Position numbers and translations under genes: made by a program. From contig CAVAMJ010000007.1 in assembly GCA_963589785.1 (NCBI GenBank), forward strand, positions 1-64,000: a stretch of DNA of 64,000 nucleotides, in the 5' to 3' direction. Positions 1 to 8,136 of this stretch are shown here, one piece after another (the first letter of the stretch is position 1; every line of letters begins with the position of its first letter). The notes below the pieces were generated by a model. The model saw only the letters and a list, made by a program, of their open reading frames with translations. It made no database searches and was not told the DNA's origin. Source of the stretch: SIG603 sp963589785 (GTDB lineage Bacteria > Bacillota > Clostridia > Oscillospirales > Acutalibacteraceae).

Positions 1-2
1 GA

Positions 3-230
3 CACATAAGCGATTACGAAAAAGAAATAATAGAAAAATTTAATAGCGGAGAAAGTTTGAAAAGTATTGCTGAAAATATGGGCTTCAGTTACAAGCAAAT
101 AAAGAATTTCAAATATAGATATAATTGTAGCCAAAGAAAAATAAATTCCGGTCAAACAATACATAAGAAAGGCAGACCGCCAAGGGCAACGGATATATCA
201 TACATCAAAACTGCTCAAGGCTTTCTGTAA
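3..230 (+). pseudogene. Transposase-like helix-turn-helix fragment (5' end outside window)
   Basis: An open frame of 75 codons enters from the left edge and stops at 228-230. It contains a helix-turn-helix-like stretch (I-I-E-K-F, then S-I-A-E-N-M-G-F-S) followed by a basic linker K-K-G-R-P-P-R. This pattern is typical of the N-terminal part (OrfA) of IS3/IS150-type transposases. The frame ends soon after the linker and its last codons overlap a different, opposite-strand coding remnant, so the element appears truncated near 195-205. Its base composition is AT-rich, unlike the following 180 bases. No inverted repeat or second transposase frame is visible. The family assignment is inference from a short motif. 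Confidence 0.4.
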
Positions 231-411
231 CTTCCAGATGGTACGTGCCGTTCAACAGCTCTTCCCGCACACATTCCCGTTCCCAATGGTACCAGTCCGG
301 GACATGGGTGAATATACCTGCCGGAGATTTCTCTGACAAAGTACACATATCATCCGGCGGAGCAGGTTCTGCATCCTTCCGGGCATCTGAATTTAACAGC
401 GGGAAAATTAT
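205..411 (-). pseudogene. Unassigned coding remnant, C-terminal fragment
   Basis: On the minus strand an open frame runs from just after the malic enzyme stop to a TGA at 205-207, about 65 residues. It has no credible start or ribosome binding site. It contains a protein-like segment (F-T-H-V-P-D-W-Y-H-W-E-R-E-C-V-R-E-E) followed by L-L-N-G-T-Y-H-L-E-V. The stretch 231-395 is clearly more GC-rich than its neighbours, which suggests imported or rearranged DNA. I cannot assign a family. It may be the broken end of a larger gene left by the event that also truncated the transposase fragment. Confidence 0.3.
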
Positions 412-1584
412 TTAAATTCTTGCGACTCCAGATTTTCTTGCAGCCTCGGCAACAGCCTTTGCAACTGCCATCGAAACCGACTTATCGAGAGCGGAAGGAA
501 TGATGTTCTCCTCGCTGAGCTCGCTGTCAGGAATATAATCTGCGATAGCGTATGCCGCCGCTATCTTCATCTCCTCGTTTATTTGAGAAGCACGAACATC
601 GAGTGCGCCACGGAAAAGTCCCGGGAAAACAAGAACGTTGTTAATCTGGTTCGGATAATCGGAACGTCCTGTGCCGACAACTCGTGCGCCTGCTTTTCTT
701 GCATCGTCATAACCGATTTCAGGGCTTGGGTTTGCACAAGCGAATACGATCGCATCGTCTTTCATAGACTTGATCATCTCAGGCTTTAAGACGTTCGGAG
801 CGGAGAATCCGAAGAATACGTCTGCGTCCTTGATTACATCAGCAAGTGAGCCTGTTAGATGCTCGGGGTTTGTGTAAGAAGCAAGCTCAGCATGAGCGGG
901 CGAAAGTGTAGGATCACCCTCGCAGATTGCACCGAATCTGTCACAAACTGTGATATTCTTAAGACCTGCACCGACCAAAAGCTTGGTTACGGCTGTTCCG
1001 GCTGCACCGCCGCCGTTGAGAACTGCCTTGATTTCTGTTATCTTCTTGCCTGTGATTTTAAGTGCGTTTACAAGTGAAGCGAGAGCAACAACCGCTGTGC
1101 CGTGCTGATCGTCATGGAAAACAGGAATATCAAGGCTTTTCTTGAGCTTTTCCTCAATCTCGAAGCATCTCGGAGCGGCTATATCCTCGAGGTTGATTCC
1201 ACCGAATGAACCGGCAATCATCTCTACTGTATGAACAATCTCATCGACATCCTTGGAGCGAATGCAAATCGGGAATGCATCAACATCGCCGAATGCTTTG
1301 AAAAGTGTGCACTTTCCCTCCATAACAGGCATTCCGGCCTCGGGGCCAATATCACCTAAACCGAGAACCGCTGTACCGTCTGTGACAACGGCAACAAGAT
1401 TTCCTCTTCTTGTATATTTATACGAAAGGTCAACATCCTTTGCAATCTCAAGGCATGGAGCGGCAACGCCCGGTGTGTAAGCCGTGGAGAGATCGTCTCT
1501 TGTTTCAAGCGGGCAAGCAGCCTCAACTCTGATTTTGCCCTTCCACTCTGCGTGCTTTTCAAGTGCGATTTTGCTAAAATCCAT
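412..1584 (-). CDS. NAD(P)-dependent malic enzyme
   Basis: Cytoplasmic enzyme that oxidatively decarboxylates malate to pyruvate with reduction of NAD(P). The 390 residues match the short bacterial malic enzyme class. The first signature is A-Y-T-P-G-V-A-A-P-C with the catalytic Tyr at about residue 36. The second is G-D-I-G-P-E-A-G-M-P-V-M-E-G-K with the catalytic Lys at about 91. The Rossmann loop G-G-G-A-A-G is at 191-196. The start is ATG at 1584, preceded by AAGGACAA. The gene stands alone, divergent from the HAD phosphatase, with a 255-base AT-rich gap between. In a fermenter it would supply pyruvate for pyruvate formate-lyase. Cofactor preference cannot be read from the sequence. Confidence 0.93.
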   Translation of the reverse strand: MDFSKIALEKHAEWKGKIRVEAACPLETRDDLSTAYTPGVAAPCLEIAKDVDLSYKYTRRGNLVAVVTDGTAVLGLGDIGPEAGMPVMEGKCTLFKAFGDVDAFPICIRSKDVDEIVHTVEMIAGSFGGINLEDIAAPRCFEIEEKLKKSLDIPVFHDDQHGTAVVALASLVNALKITGKKITEIKAVLNGGGAAGTAVTKLLVGAGLKNITVCDRFGAICEGDPTLSPAHAELASYTNPEHLTGSLADVIKDADVFFGFSAPNVLKPEMIKSMKDDAIVFACANPSPEIGYDDARKAGARVVGTGRSDYPNQINNVLVFPGLFRGALDVRASQINEEMKIAAAYAIADYIPDSELSEENIIPSALDKSVSMAVAKAVAEAARKSGVARI

Positions 1585-1839
1585 AGTATTGTCCTTCTTT
1601 CAAATTTCTGTCAATAAATTATCCTGTGGTTTTAAAATTGAAAGCAAGTTATTCTCTTTCAACTAACCTTGTTACCGATTAAGTATAACACATAGGACTT
1701 GATATATACAATGAAAATTTATCATAGTTTATTTTCGTTTCAAATTTGATTTTTAGATTTAAACGGTCTATAATCTGAGTGCAATTAAATGTTTGAATTT
1801 ATCGAACTTTAGCATTAAATATATCACGGAGATGATTTT

Positions 1840-2511
1840 ATGATTAAAGCATGTATGTTTGACCTTGACGGTACTCTTTGCAATACGCTATCGTCTATTG
1901 CATCGTTTGCAAATGCCGCTTTGAAAGCCTACGGCTTAAAGAAACATGATGTTCAGAAATACAGAATGATGGTCGGAAACGGCAGAGACAAACTTATCGA
2001 ACGAATGATTATCGCATCGACAGGAGAAATGAACGACGAGCTTTTCGACAAGGTAGGCACGCTCTACGATAAGCTTTACGGCGAAAATCCGCTTAATCTT
2101 GTCGCACCGTATGACGGCATTCCCGAAATGCTTGATACCCTCAAAGAAAAAGGAATTAAAACCGCGGTAATTTCAAATAAACCCGATGACATGACAAGAC
2201 TTGTCGTTGCGGGCATACTCGGAAACGATAAATTCGACTTGGTGCGAGGCTCATTGCCGCAGTTCCCAAAGAAACCAGATCCGACTTCGCCGCTCGATAT
2301 TCTTGATAAGCTTGGTGTGAGTGCCGACGAATGTCTTTATATAGGTGACAGCGGAGTCGACATGCAGACAGGCAAAAACGCACACATGACCGCAATCGGC
2401 TGTGCGTGGGGGTTTAGAGGAGCAGAGGAGCTCAAAGAAAACGGAGCAGATTATATAGTAAATTCTGCCGATGAAATTCTGGCTGTTTTAGACGAGAAAA
2501 ATAAGACTTAA
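1840..2511 (+). CDS. HAD-family phosphatase, phosphoglycolate phosphatase type
   Basis: A 223-residue haloacid dehalogenase-superfamily hydrolase. Motif I is F-D-L-D-G-T-L with the nucleophile Asp8 and acid Asp10. A helical cap (about residues 15-80) follows, then motif II S-N-K-P and motif IV Y-I-G-D-S-G-V-D. Length and cap type fit the Gph/PgmB-like group that dephosphorylates small sugar or glycolate phosphates, but the substrate cannot be fixed from sequence. The start is ATG at 1840 after a GGAGATG ribosome binding site. It is a single-gene unit closed by a strong terminator at 2526-2556. Confidence 0.85.
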   Translation: MIKACMFDLDGTLCNTLSSIASFANAALKAYGLKKHDVQKYRMMVGNGRDKLIERMIIASTGEMNDELFDKVGTLYDKLYGENPLNLVAPYDGIPEMLDTLKEKGIKTAVISNKPDDMTRLVVAGILGNDKFDLVRGSLPQFPKKPDPTSPLDILDKLGVSADECLYIGDSGVDMQTGKNAHMTAIGCAWGFRGAEELKENGADYIVNSADEILAVLDEKNKT

Positions 2512-2525
2512 TCTAACAAATGCTA

Positions 2526-2556
2526 AAGGCACGGTGCAAAACCGTGCCTTTTTTGC
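2526..2556 (+). terminator. Intrinsic terminator after HAD phosphatase
   Basis: Perfect 10-bp stem AAGGCACGGT / ACCGTGCCTT (2526-2535 with 2541-2550), 5-base loop, then TTTT. It can also serve the convergent GNAT gene on the other strand. Confidence 0.9.
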
Positions 2557-2568
2557 TTATTTATACTT

Positions 2569-3081
2569 TTAACGCTTGTCCATGTAGTAGGTAAACTCTA
2601 CTCTGACCTCATCGGAGCTGTAATTTTTTCTGCCGCTTTTTTCTGAAATTCTCTTCATACCAAGCTTTTCCATGAGGTGATATGACGGATAATTCTCGCT
2701 GTCGCAGTGTGCGACAAACTCCCTGTAACCGATTGAAAGCGCAAATTCAGCCGCCGCACTTGCCGCCTCAAAGCCGTAGCCTTTGCCCTGGCAGTCCTTG
2801 GTTAACATCCAGCCGAGCTCTGCTTTTCCGTCCTCGTCGTAAACTCCGACAAAGCCGACATTTTTACCGTCATCAATTATCGCAAAAATCCATTCGGTGG
2901 GATTTTCGCTGTTCCACATTTTATCGCATGAATTGAGCTCTGCTTTTACTTCGTCCATATCTTTCTTAGGAAAGTACAGCATGAATTTTCCGCAGTCTCT
3001 ATCAAGTGCATAAACGGAAAAATCATTTAAGTGCTTTGTGCCGAGCGGCTCAAGAATCAATCTGTCTGTTTTGATTATCAA
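2569..3081 (-). CDS. GNAT family N-acetyltransferase
   Basis: A 170-residue GCN5-related acetyltransferase of the RimJ/RimL-like group, beginning I-I-K-T-D-R-L-I-L-E-P-L. The acetyl-CoA loop appears as Q-G-K-G-Y-G-F-E-A-A. The start codon is TTG at 3079-3081. It overlaps the TGA stop of the release factor 1 gene by two bases (TTGA), which indicates translational coupling. The first residues are the usual beginning of this family, so a later start is unlikely. Being co-transcribed with prfA hints at modification of a translation component, but that is only inference; the substrate is unknown. Confidence 0.85.
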   Translation of the reverse strand: MIIKTDRLILEPLGTKHLNDFSVYALDRDCGKFMLYFPKKDMDEVKAELNSCDKMWNSENPTEWIFAIIDDGKNVGFVGVYDEDGKAELGWMLTKDCQGKGYGFEAASAAAEFALSIGYREFVAHCDSENYPSYHLMEKLGMKRISEKSGRKNYSSDEVRVEFTYYMDKR

Positions 3082-4139
3082 AGTGACTGCTCCTCCATTT
3101 TTCTTGCTCTGTCCTCCGCAATGAGCGGATCTATGAGTTCGTCAAGATTGCCGTTCAGAATATCATCAAGCTTATAAAGTGTGAGTCCTATTCTGTGGTC
3201 TGTCACTCTTGACTGTGGATAGTTATAGGTTCTAATTCTCTCCGAGCGATCGCCCGAGCCTACCTGATTTTTTCTTTCGGATGCAATTTCGTTGTTCTGT
3301 GCGCTTATCTTCGCATCGAGAAGTCTCGCTCTCAAAACTCGCATTGCCTTATCTCTATTTTTAAACTGGCTTCTCTCGTCCTGACATTCAACGACCGTTC
3401 CTGTCGGCAAATGAGTAATTCTGATAGCCGATGAGGTCTTATTGATGTGCTGTCCGCCCGCACCGCTTGAGCGATATGTGTCGATTTTAAGATCCTTCGG
3501 ATCGATATTGAGTTCAACCTCTTCCGCTTCCGGCAAAACGGCTACCGTTGCCGCAGAAGTGTGAATTCTTCCCTGCGTCTCCGTCTCGGGAACTCGCTGT
3601 ACTCTGTGGACGCCGCTCTCGAATTTAAGACGCGAATAAGCTCCCTGACCGTCAATTGTGAAGCTGATTTCCTTGAAGCCTCCAAGCTCGGTTTCGTTTG
3701 CTCCGACAACCTCAAGACTCCAGCCGTGTTTCTCTGCGTAATACGAATACATTCTAAAAAGCACCGCCGCAAAAAGTGCCGCCTCTTCTCCGCCCGTACC
3801 GCCTCGAATTTCAACGATGACGTTTTTATCATCGTTGGGGTCTTTTGGGAGAAGCAATATCTTCAGTTCTTCTTCGGTTTCTTCTATCGTTTTCTTCGCC
3901 TCAGCCATTTCCTCGAGGGCGATTTCTTTCATTTCCTTGTCATCGAGAAGCTCTTTTGCTTCGGCTAAGTTTTTCTGTGCGTTTTTGTAGATTCTGTATT
4001 TCTCTACAATGGGAGTTATCTCGGCGTGCTCCTTCATAAGCTTGGTATAAAGCTCTCTGTCGGCGGCTGTCGACGGGTCATAAAGCTTGAGGTTAAGTTC
4101 CTCGTATCGGTTTTCAAAAACCTGTAAATTCTCAAACAT
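3078..4139 (-). CDS. prfA: Peptide chain release factor 1
   Basis: Release factor that reads UAA and UAG and triggers peptide release on the ribosome. At 353 residues it is normal length. The codon-reading P-x-T motif appears as P184-E185-T186 within R-V-P-E-T-E-T-Q-G-R-I-H. The peptidyl-transferase motif G228-G229-Q230 lies within S-S-G-A-G-G-Q-H-I-N-K. The start is ATG at 4139 after a GGATAAAG-type ribosome binding site. It sits between the DUF951 gene (50 bases upstream) and the GNAT gene (overlapping downstream), so the three probably form one operon. Confidence 0.97.
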   Translation of the reverse strand: MFENLQVFENRYEELNLKLYDPSTAADRELYTKLMKEHAEITPIVEKYRIYKNAQKNLAEAKELLDDKEMKEIALEEMAEAKKTIEETEEELKILLLPKDPNDDKNVIVEIRGGTGGEEAALFAAVLFRMYSYYAEKHGWSLEVVGANETELGGFKEISFTIDGQGAYSRLKFESGVHRVQRVPETETQGRIHTSAATVAVLPEAEEVELNIDPKDLKIDTYRSSGAGGQHINKTSSAIRITHLPTGTVVECQDERSQFKNRDKAMRVLRARLLDAKISAQNNEIASERKNQVGSGDRSERIRTYNYPQSRVTDHRIGLTLYKLDDILNGNLDELIDPLIAEDRARKMEEQSL

Positions 4140-4189
4140 TTTCTTTATCCTTTCATATCTTAAGTTAAATTCAATCTATAAAAGGAACG

Positions 4190-4390
4190 CTAAAGCTCGC
4201 TTACTTCTACACCGTCACGGAAAACCTTACGGATATTTTTCTCACATTTAATTCTCGGCAGCATGACCTCATGTCCGCAGCCGACACATTTAATCTTAAA
4301 ATCCATTCCGACTCTCAGAATTTCAAATTCCTTTGAGCCGCACGGATGCTGTTTTTTCATCTGAACTATGTCCTTGACCCTGATGTCCAT
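4190..4390 (-). CDS. DUF951 family small zinc-ribbon-like protein
   Basis: A 66-residue protein beginning M-D-I-R-V-K-D-I-V-Q-M-K-K-Q-H-P-C-G. It carries C-x2-C (C-V-G-C-G-H) and ends with I-R-K-V-F-R-D-G-V-E. These are hallmarks of the DUF951 family found next to DNA replication or translation genes in Bacillota; function unknown. A longer in-frame extension to 4684 exists, but ATG 4390 has a good AGGAAGAG ribosome binding site and the family's usual N terminus, and the extension runs over the divergent promoter. It is the first gene of the DUF951-prfA-GNAT unit. Confidence 0.88.
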   Translation of the reverse strand: MDIRVKDIVQMKKQHPCGSKEFEILRVGMDFKIKCVGCGHEVMLPRIKCEKNIRKVFRDGVEVSEL

Positions 4391-4448
4391 AAGCTCTTCC
4401 TTTCGCACATAATTTGATAGTTTAAAGTATATCGCAAACAGATTTATT

Positions 4449-4498
4449 TTGCAACAGGATAAATAATTGTTGCATACGAAACTATAAAGGCTTACAAT
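4449..4498. promoter_or_regulatory. Divergent promoters sharing an inverted repeat
   Basis: Plus strand (MATE gene): -35 TTGCAT at 4470-4475, 17-bp spacer, -10 TACAAT at 4493-4498. Minus strand (DUF951-prfA): -35 TTGCAA at 4449-4454, 17 bp, then TATACT. The two -35 boxes lie in the arms of an inverted repeat TGCAACA (4450-4456) and TGTTGCA (4468-4474) separated by 11 bp. The repeat could be an operator, or simply the meeting of two similar -35 boxes. Confidence 0.6.
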
Positions 4499-4533
4499 AG
4501 TATCAAACAAAACTATATAAGGGGTGTTTTCAC

Positions 4534-5922
4534 TTGAAGAAAAGCACGATGGATTTGACAGTCGGCAGAATACCGAAACAGATTTTTTTCTTCGCCTTGC
4601 CGATTTTGCTTGGACAAGTATTTCAAAATCTTTACAATTCTGTGGACAGCATAGTTGTGGGAAACTACGTCGGTACAACGGCACTTGCCGCGGTCACAAG
4701 CTGCAGTGATATTTCCATGTTATTGGTCGGCTTTTTCACGGGACTTTCAGCCGGCTCGGGCGTTCTGTTTGCACGATATTTCGGCGCTAAAGACTACGAT
4801 AATCTTCACAAATCTATTCACACGGCTCTTACATTCTCGTTTTTACTCGGTGCTTTCATGGCATTTCTTGGAATTGTTTTTACGCCTTTCCTTTTGACCA
4901 TAGTCGATTGCCCTGATAATGTCCGTTCAGAAGCAGAGGCTTACCTTCGAATTTATCTCATCGGGATACTTTTCACGGCGCTTTATAATGTCGGCTCGGG
5001 TGTTTTGCGTGCCGTGGGAAATTCAAGAAGTCCGTTTATTTATCTTGTCGTTTCATCGGTAACAAACATTTTCTTTGACCTTCTGTTTGTGGTGATATTT
5101 AAGTGGGGAGTTGTCGGAGTCGGAATTGCCACTATTATTTCTCAGCTGATTTCCGTAATTCTCGTTGTAAAGAATATGCTCACAACAAACGATGTCTACA
5201 AGCTTATACTTAGCGATTTAAAAATCGACGGTGTAATACTCAAAGAAGTAATCAGATTGGGACTGCCCGCCGCCGTTCAGGCGTGCCTTATTTCAACCTC
5301 AAATCTCTTTGTTCAGCGATACGTAAACGGCTTTGGTTCAGATGCAATGGCTGGTATCGGTGCGGCAAAGAAAATAGATAAATTCATTGGAATGATAGCT
5401 CAGTCACTCGGACTTGCCACCGCAACATTCGTATCGCAAAACTTCGGTGCCGGAAAAAACGACCGTGCTTACAAAGGTATTCGCACGGTACTACTTCTTA
5501 ATATCATTCCGATATTGGTTATCGGAGCGATTGTCTATACCAACGCTTATTTCGCCGTAGGACTTTTCACCGATAACAACGAAGCTATCCGCTATGGTGC
5601 AATGATGCTCGAGACCATGACACCATTCTTCTACTGTCAGGCACTTAACCAAACCTTTTCCAATGCGGTGAGAGGCTTCGGAAAATCAACCGCCGTCATG
5701 ATTCTTTCGATAATCGGTATGGTTGGCTGTCGCCAACTTTTCTTGGCTATTGCCATGCACATTCAAAAGAACATTATTTTTGTTTACATCGGTTTTCCGC
5801 TCGGCTGGTTCTGCAGTGCGCTGTTCGTCATGATATATTACTTTGTCAAAATCAGGGGCAAAATCGAAACAAAAGTGGCAATAGATAAATCCACAAGCAA
5901 AAAATCAGCTGTTAATACCTAA
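4534..5922 (+). CDS. MATE family multidrug/cation efflux transporter
   Basis: A 462-residue inner-membrane protein with about 12 hydrophobic segments in two similar halves, the multidrug and toxin extrusion fold, normally driven by Na+ or H+ antiport. It starts M-K-K-S-T-M-D-L-T-V-G-R-I-P-K-Q-I-F-F, the usual MATE entry. The start is TTG at 4534 with AAGGGGT 9 bases upstream; ATG at 4549 is possible but has no such site. The gene is alone behind its own promoter. Substrate unknown. A second MATE gene at 20072-21427 is of a similar subgroup. Confidence 0.9.
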   Translation: MKKSTMDLTVGRIPKQIFFFALPILLGQVFQNLYNSVDSIVVGNYVGTTALAAVTSCSDISMLLVGFFTGLSAGSGVLFARYFGAKDYDNLHKSIHTALTFSFLLGAFMAFLGIVFTPFLLTIVDCPDNVRSEAEAYLRIYLIGILFTALYNVGSGVLRAVGNSRSPFIYLVVSSVTNIFFDLLFVVIFKWGVVGVGIATIISQLISVILVVKNMLTTNDVYKLILSDLKIDGVILKEVIRLGLPAAVQACLISTSNLFVQRYVNGFGSDAMAGIGAAKKIDKFIGMIAQSLGLATATFVSQNFGAGKNDRAYKGIRTVLLLNIIPILVIGAIVYTNAYFAVGLFTDNNEAIRYGAMMLETMTPFFYCQALNQTFSNAVRGFGKSTAVMILSIIGMVGCRQLFLAIAMHIQKNIIFVYIGFPLGWFCSALFVMIYYFVKIRGKIETKVAIDKSTSKKSAVNT

Positions 5923-5984
5923 ATTGATATTTATTTGTACATCTTAGACAAATCGCACTTATAAAATTTTTACAAAACTACCCT

Positions 5985-6013
5985 ATGACAAATTTCTAAA
6001 CAGGTTCTACAAT
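5985..6013 (+). promoter_or_regulatory. Promoter of GH120 gene
   Basis: ATGACA (5985-5990), 17-bp spacer, TACAAT (6008-6013), 47 bases upstream of the chosen GTG start. No obvious operator or cre-like palindrome is seen around it. Confidence 0.55.
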
Positions 6014-6059
6014 ATTAACATTAGAGAAAAGCCAAGATATTTGAAAGGTGGAATTTTTC

Positions 6060-8066
6060 GTGCAAATATTTGTTAATATCAATGCTTCAAAGGACGGAAA
6101 CGGCTCAAAGCAAATGCCGTATAAAAACATTTCCGATGCCGCTAAGGTAGCAAAGCCGGGCGATGAAGTTATCGTAGCTCCCGGTGTTTATCGTGAGAAT
6201 GTTAATCCGTATTTCGGCGGAACAGAAGAAAACAGAATAGTTTACCGCTCGGAACAGCCGCTCGGCGCTGTTATCACAGGTGCGGAGGTCGTAAAAAACT
6301 GGATTTGTTACAGCGGCACAACATGGGTCGCAAGAATTCACAACAGCTTTTTCGGCTCGTATAATCCATACACGACAGAAGTCTACGGTGACTGGTACTT
6401 CGCTCCCGATGTCAGACACACGGGCTGTGTTTGGCTAAACGACAAGGCTTTATATGAAACTCTCTCCTTACAGGAGTGCTTAGACGGCGAGGTTTACGCT
6501 CCCTCATGGGATCAGGAGAACTCCGTATACAAGTGGTTCACCGAACAGGACGGAGACTATACTCTCATCTACGCTAACTTCAAGGGCGCTAACCCAAACA
6601 AAGAGAATGTCGAGATTACCGTCAGACGAGAGTGCTTCTGGCCACAGGAATACGGCAGAGGCTACATCACCGTGAGCGGATTTAACATCAACAAAGCCGC
6701 CACAACATGGGCACCGCCGGCTTCATATCAGGATGGTATGATCGGCCCTAACTGGTCTAAAGGCTGGATTATCGAGGACTGCGAGATTTGGGGCTCAAAA
6801 TGCGCCGGCATTTGCTTAGGCAAATATCGAGATCCCGAAAATGACCAGTACTTCACTCACAAGCATGTAAAAAACCCAACTCAGATGGAGCGAGACGCTG
6901 TTTGCAGAGGACAGTATCACGGTTGGTTAAAGGAAAAAGTCGGAAGCCACATCATCAGAAGAAATAATATCCACCACTGCGAGCAAGGCGGAATCATCGG
7001 CAGAATGGGTTGTGTTTTCAGCGTAATTGAGGATAACCACATTCACCACATCAACAATATGCAGGAGCTTGGCGGTGCGGAAATTGCGGGCATCAAGCTT
7101 CATGCCGCCATTGATGTTGTATTCAGACGCAACCACATTCATCACTGCACCATGGGAATTTGGTGCGACTGGGAGGCTCAGGGCACAAGAATTACTCAGA
7201 ACCTATTCCATGACAACTCTCAGCCGGAGAATGTTCCTCCTCTCATGGGAAGCATGATGAGTCAGGATCTCTTTGTCGAGGTTGGTCACGGCCCGACACT
7301 TATCGATAATAACATTCTTCTCTCGAGACACACCCTTAGAATTGCTACCGAGGGTGTCGCTATGGTGCACAACCTCATCTGCGGTTCGTTCACCGCAGTC
7401 GGAAGAGAAACCGACTTCATGGTTAACGGACTGCCTCAGAGAAGATACACACCGTATCACATTCCGCACAGAACAGAAGTTGCCGGATTTATGACAATCC
7501 TCCACGGCGACAACCGTTTCTACAACAATATCTTCGTTCAGACTTTTGACACCGACTGGCACGATCCTAAGGAAAATGAAGGCACGGATACTTCGGCTAA
7601 TGCTGTTGTCGGAACTCACGTTTGGGATGACTTTCCAACCTATGACGAGTGGGTTGCTCACTTCAAGCTGGAGGACGAAAAGCCGAATATGCTCGAAATG
7701 GCAGACTATCACTTCAGCCGACTCCCCGTTTGGGTTGACGGAAATGTTTATTTCAACGGAGCTAAGGCATGCAAGAACGAGAAATCGAACTTCGTCGATG
7801 AGAATAAGCACATCTACGTTAAGCTTCTCGAAAATGACGGCGAGTATCGTCTTGAGACAAATCTCTATGATTACATTGGAAACTTCCGTGACTATATGAT
7901 TAATTCCGATGTTCTCGGCATGGCTTTCGAGCCGGAAGAGCGCTTCGAAAATCCTGACGGAACGGACATCATTTTCGACAGAGACTATTTTGGCAACCAC
8001 AGAACACTTGATGTTCTCCCGGGCCCGTTTGTCAATGAGGATGTTCTTCACCAGTTTAAGCTGTAA
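6060..8066 (+). CDS. GH120 beta-xylosidase (right-handed beta-helix glycosidase)
   Basis: A 668-residue protein without a signal peptide, so intracellular, that should release xylose from xylo-oligosaccharides. It closely follows the pattern of the clostridial GH120 enzyme XylC: N-S-F-F-G-x-Y-N-P-Y, G-P-N-W-S-K-G-W-I-I-E-D, E-I-A-G-I-K-L-H-A-A-I-D-V, H-I-P-H-R-T-E-V-A-G-F. The expected nucleophile is Asp370 in W-C-D-W-E-A-Q-G-T-R and the acid/base is Glu407 in L-F-V-E-V-G-H-G-P. The start is GTG 6060 with AAAGGTGG 8 bases upstream; an earlier in-frame GTG at 6048 lies inside that ribosome binding site. About 14 residues are inserted between the catalytic residues compared with my memory of XylC. 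No xylan transporter or regulator lies nearby. Confidence 0.82.
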   Translation: MQIFVNINASKDGNGSKQMPYKNISDAAKVAKPGDEVIVAPGVYRENVNPYFGGTEENRIVYRSEQPLGAVITGAEVVKNWICYSGTTWVARIHNSFFGSYNPYTTEVYGDWYFAPDVRHTGCVWLNDKALYETLSLQECLDGEVYAPSWDQENSVYKWFTEQDGDYTLIYANFKGANPNKENVEITVRRECFWPQEYGRGYITVSGFNINKAATTWAPPASYQDGMIGPNWSKGWIIEDCEIWGSKCAGICLGKYRDPENDQYFTHKHVKNPTQMERDAVCRGQYHGWLKEKVGSHIIRRNNIHHCEQGGIIGRMGCVFSVIEDNHIHHINNMQELGGAEIAGIKLHAAIDVVFRRNHIHHCTMGIWCDWEAQGTRITQNLFHDNSQPENVPPLMGSMMSQDLFVEVGHGPTLIDNNILLSRHTLRIATEGVAMVHNLICGSFTAVGRETDFMVNGLPQRRYTPYHIPHRTEVAGFMTILHGDNRFYNNIFVQTFDTDWHDPKENEGTDTSANAVVGTHVWDDFPTYDEWVAHFKLEDEKPNMLEMADYHFSRLPVWVDGNVYFNGAKACKNEKSNFVDENKHIYVKLLENDGEYRLETNLYDYIGNFRDYMINSDVLGMAFEPEERFENPDGTDIIFDRDYFGNHRTLDVLPGPFVNEDVLHQFKL

Positions 8067-8088
8067 TAACTAAGCTTTAATAACACAA

Positions 8089-8119
8089 AACACCGTAGAA
8101 TCACTTCTGCGGTGTTTTT
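8089..8119 (+). terminator. Intrinsic terminator after GH120 gene
   Basis: Stem AACACCGTAGAA / TTCTGCGGTGTT with one T-G wobble, loop TCAC, followed by TTT. Lies 22 bases after the stop. Confidence 0.88.
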
Positions 8120-8136
8120 CTTGTTTTGCAAAAATA

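Noticed and set aside
4391..4684. N-terminal extension of the DUF951 protein
   Set aside because: It covers the divergent promoters and the start of the MATE gene; ATG 4390 has the ribosome binding site and family N terminus.
7203..8051. 282-residue open frame opposite the GH120 gene
   Set aside because: Antisense by-product of codon bias; no family-like sequence and no start signals.
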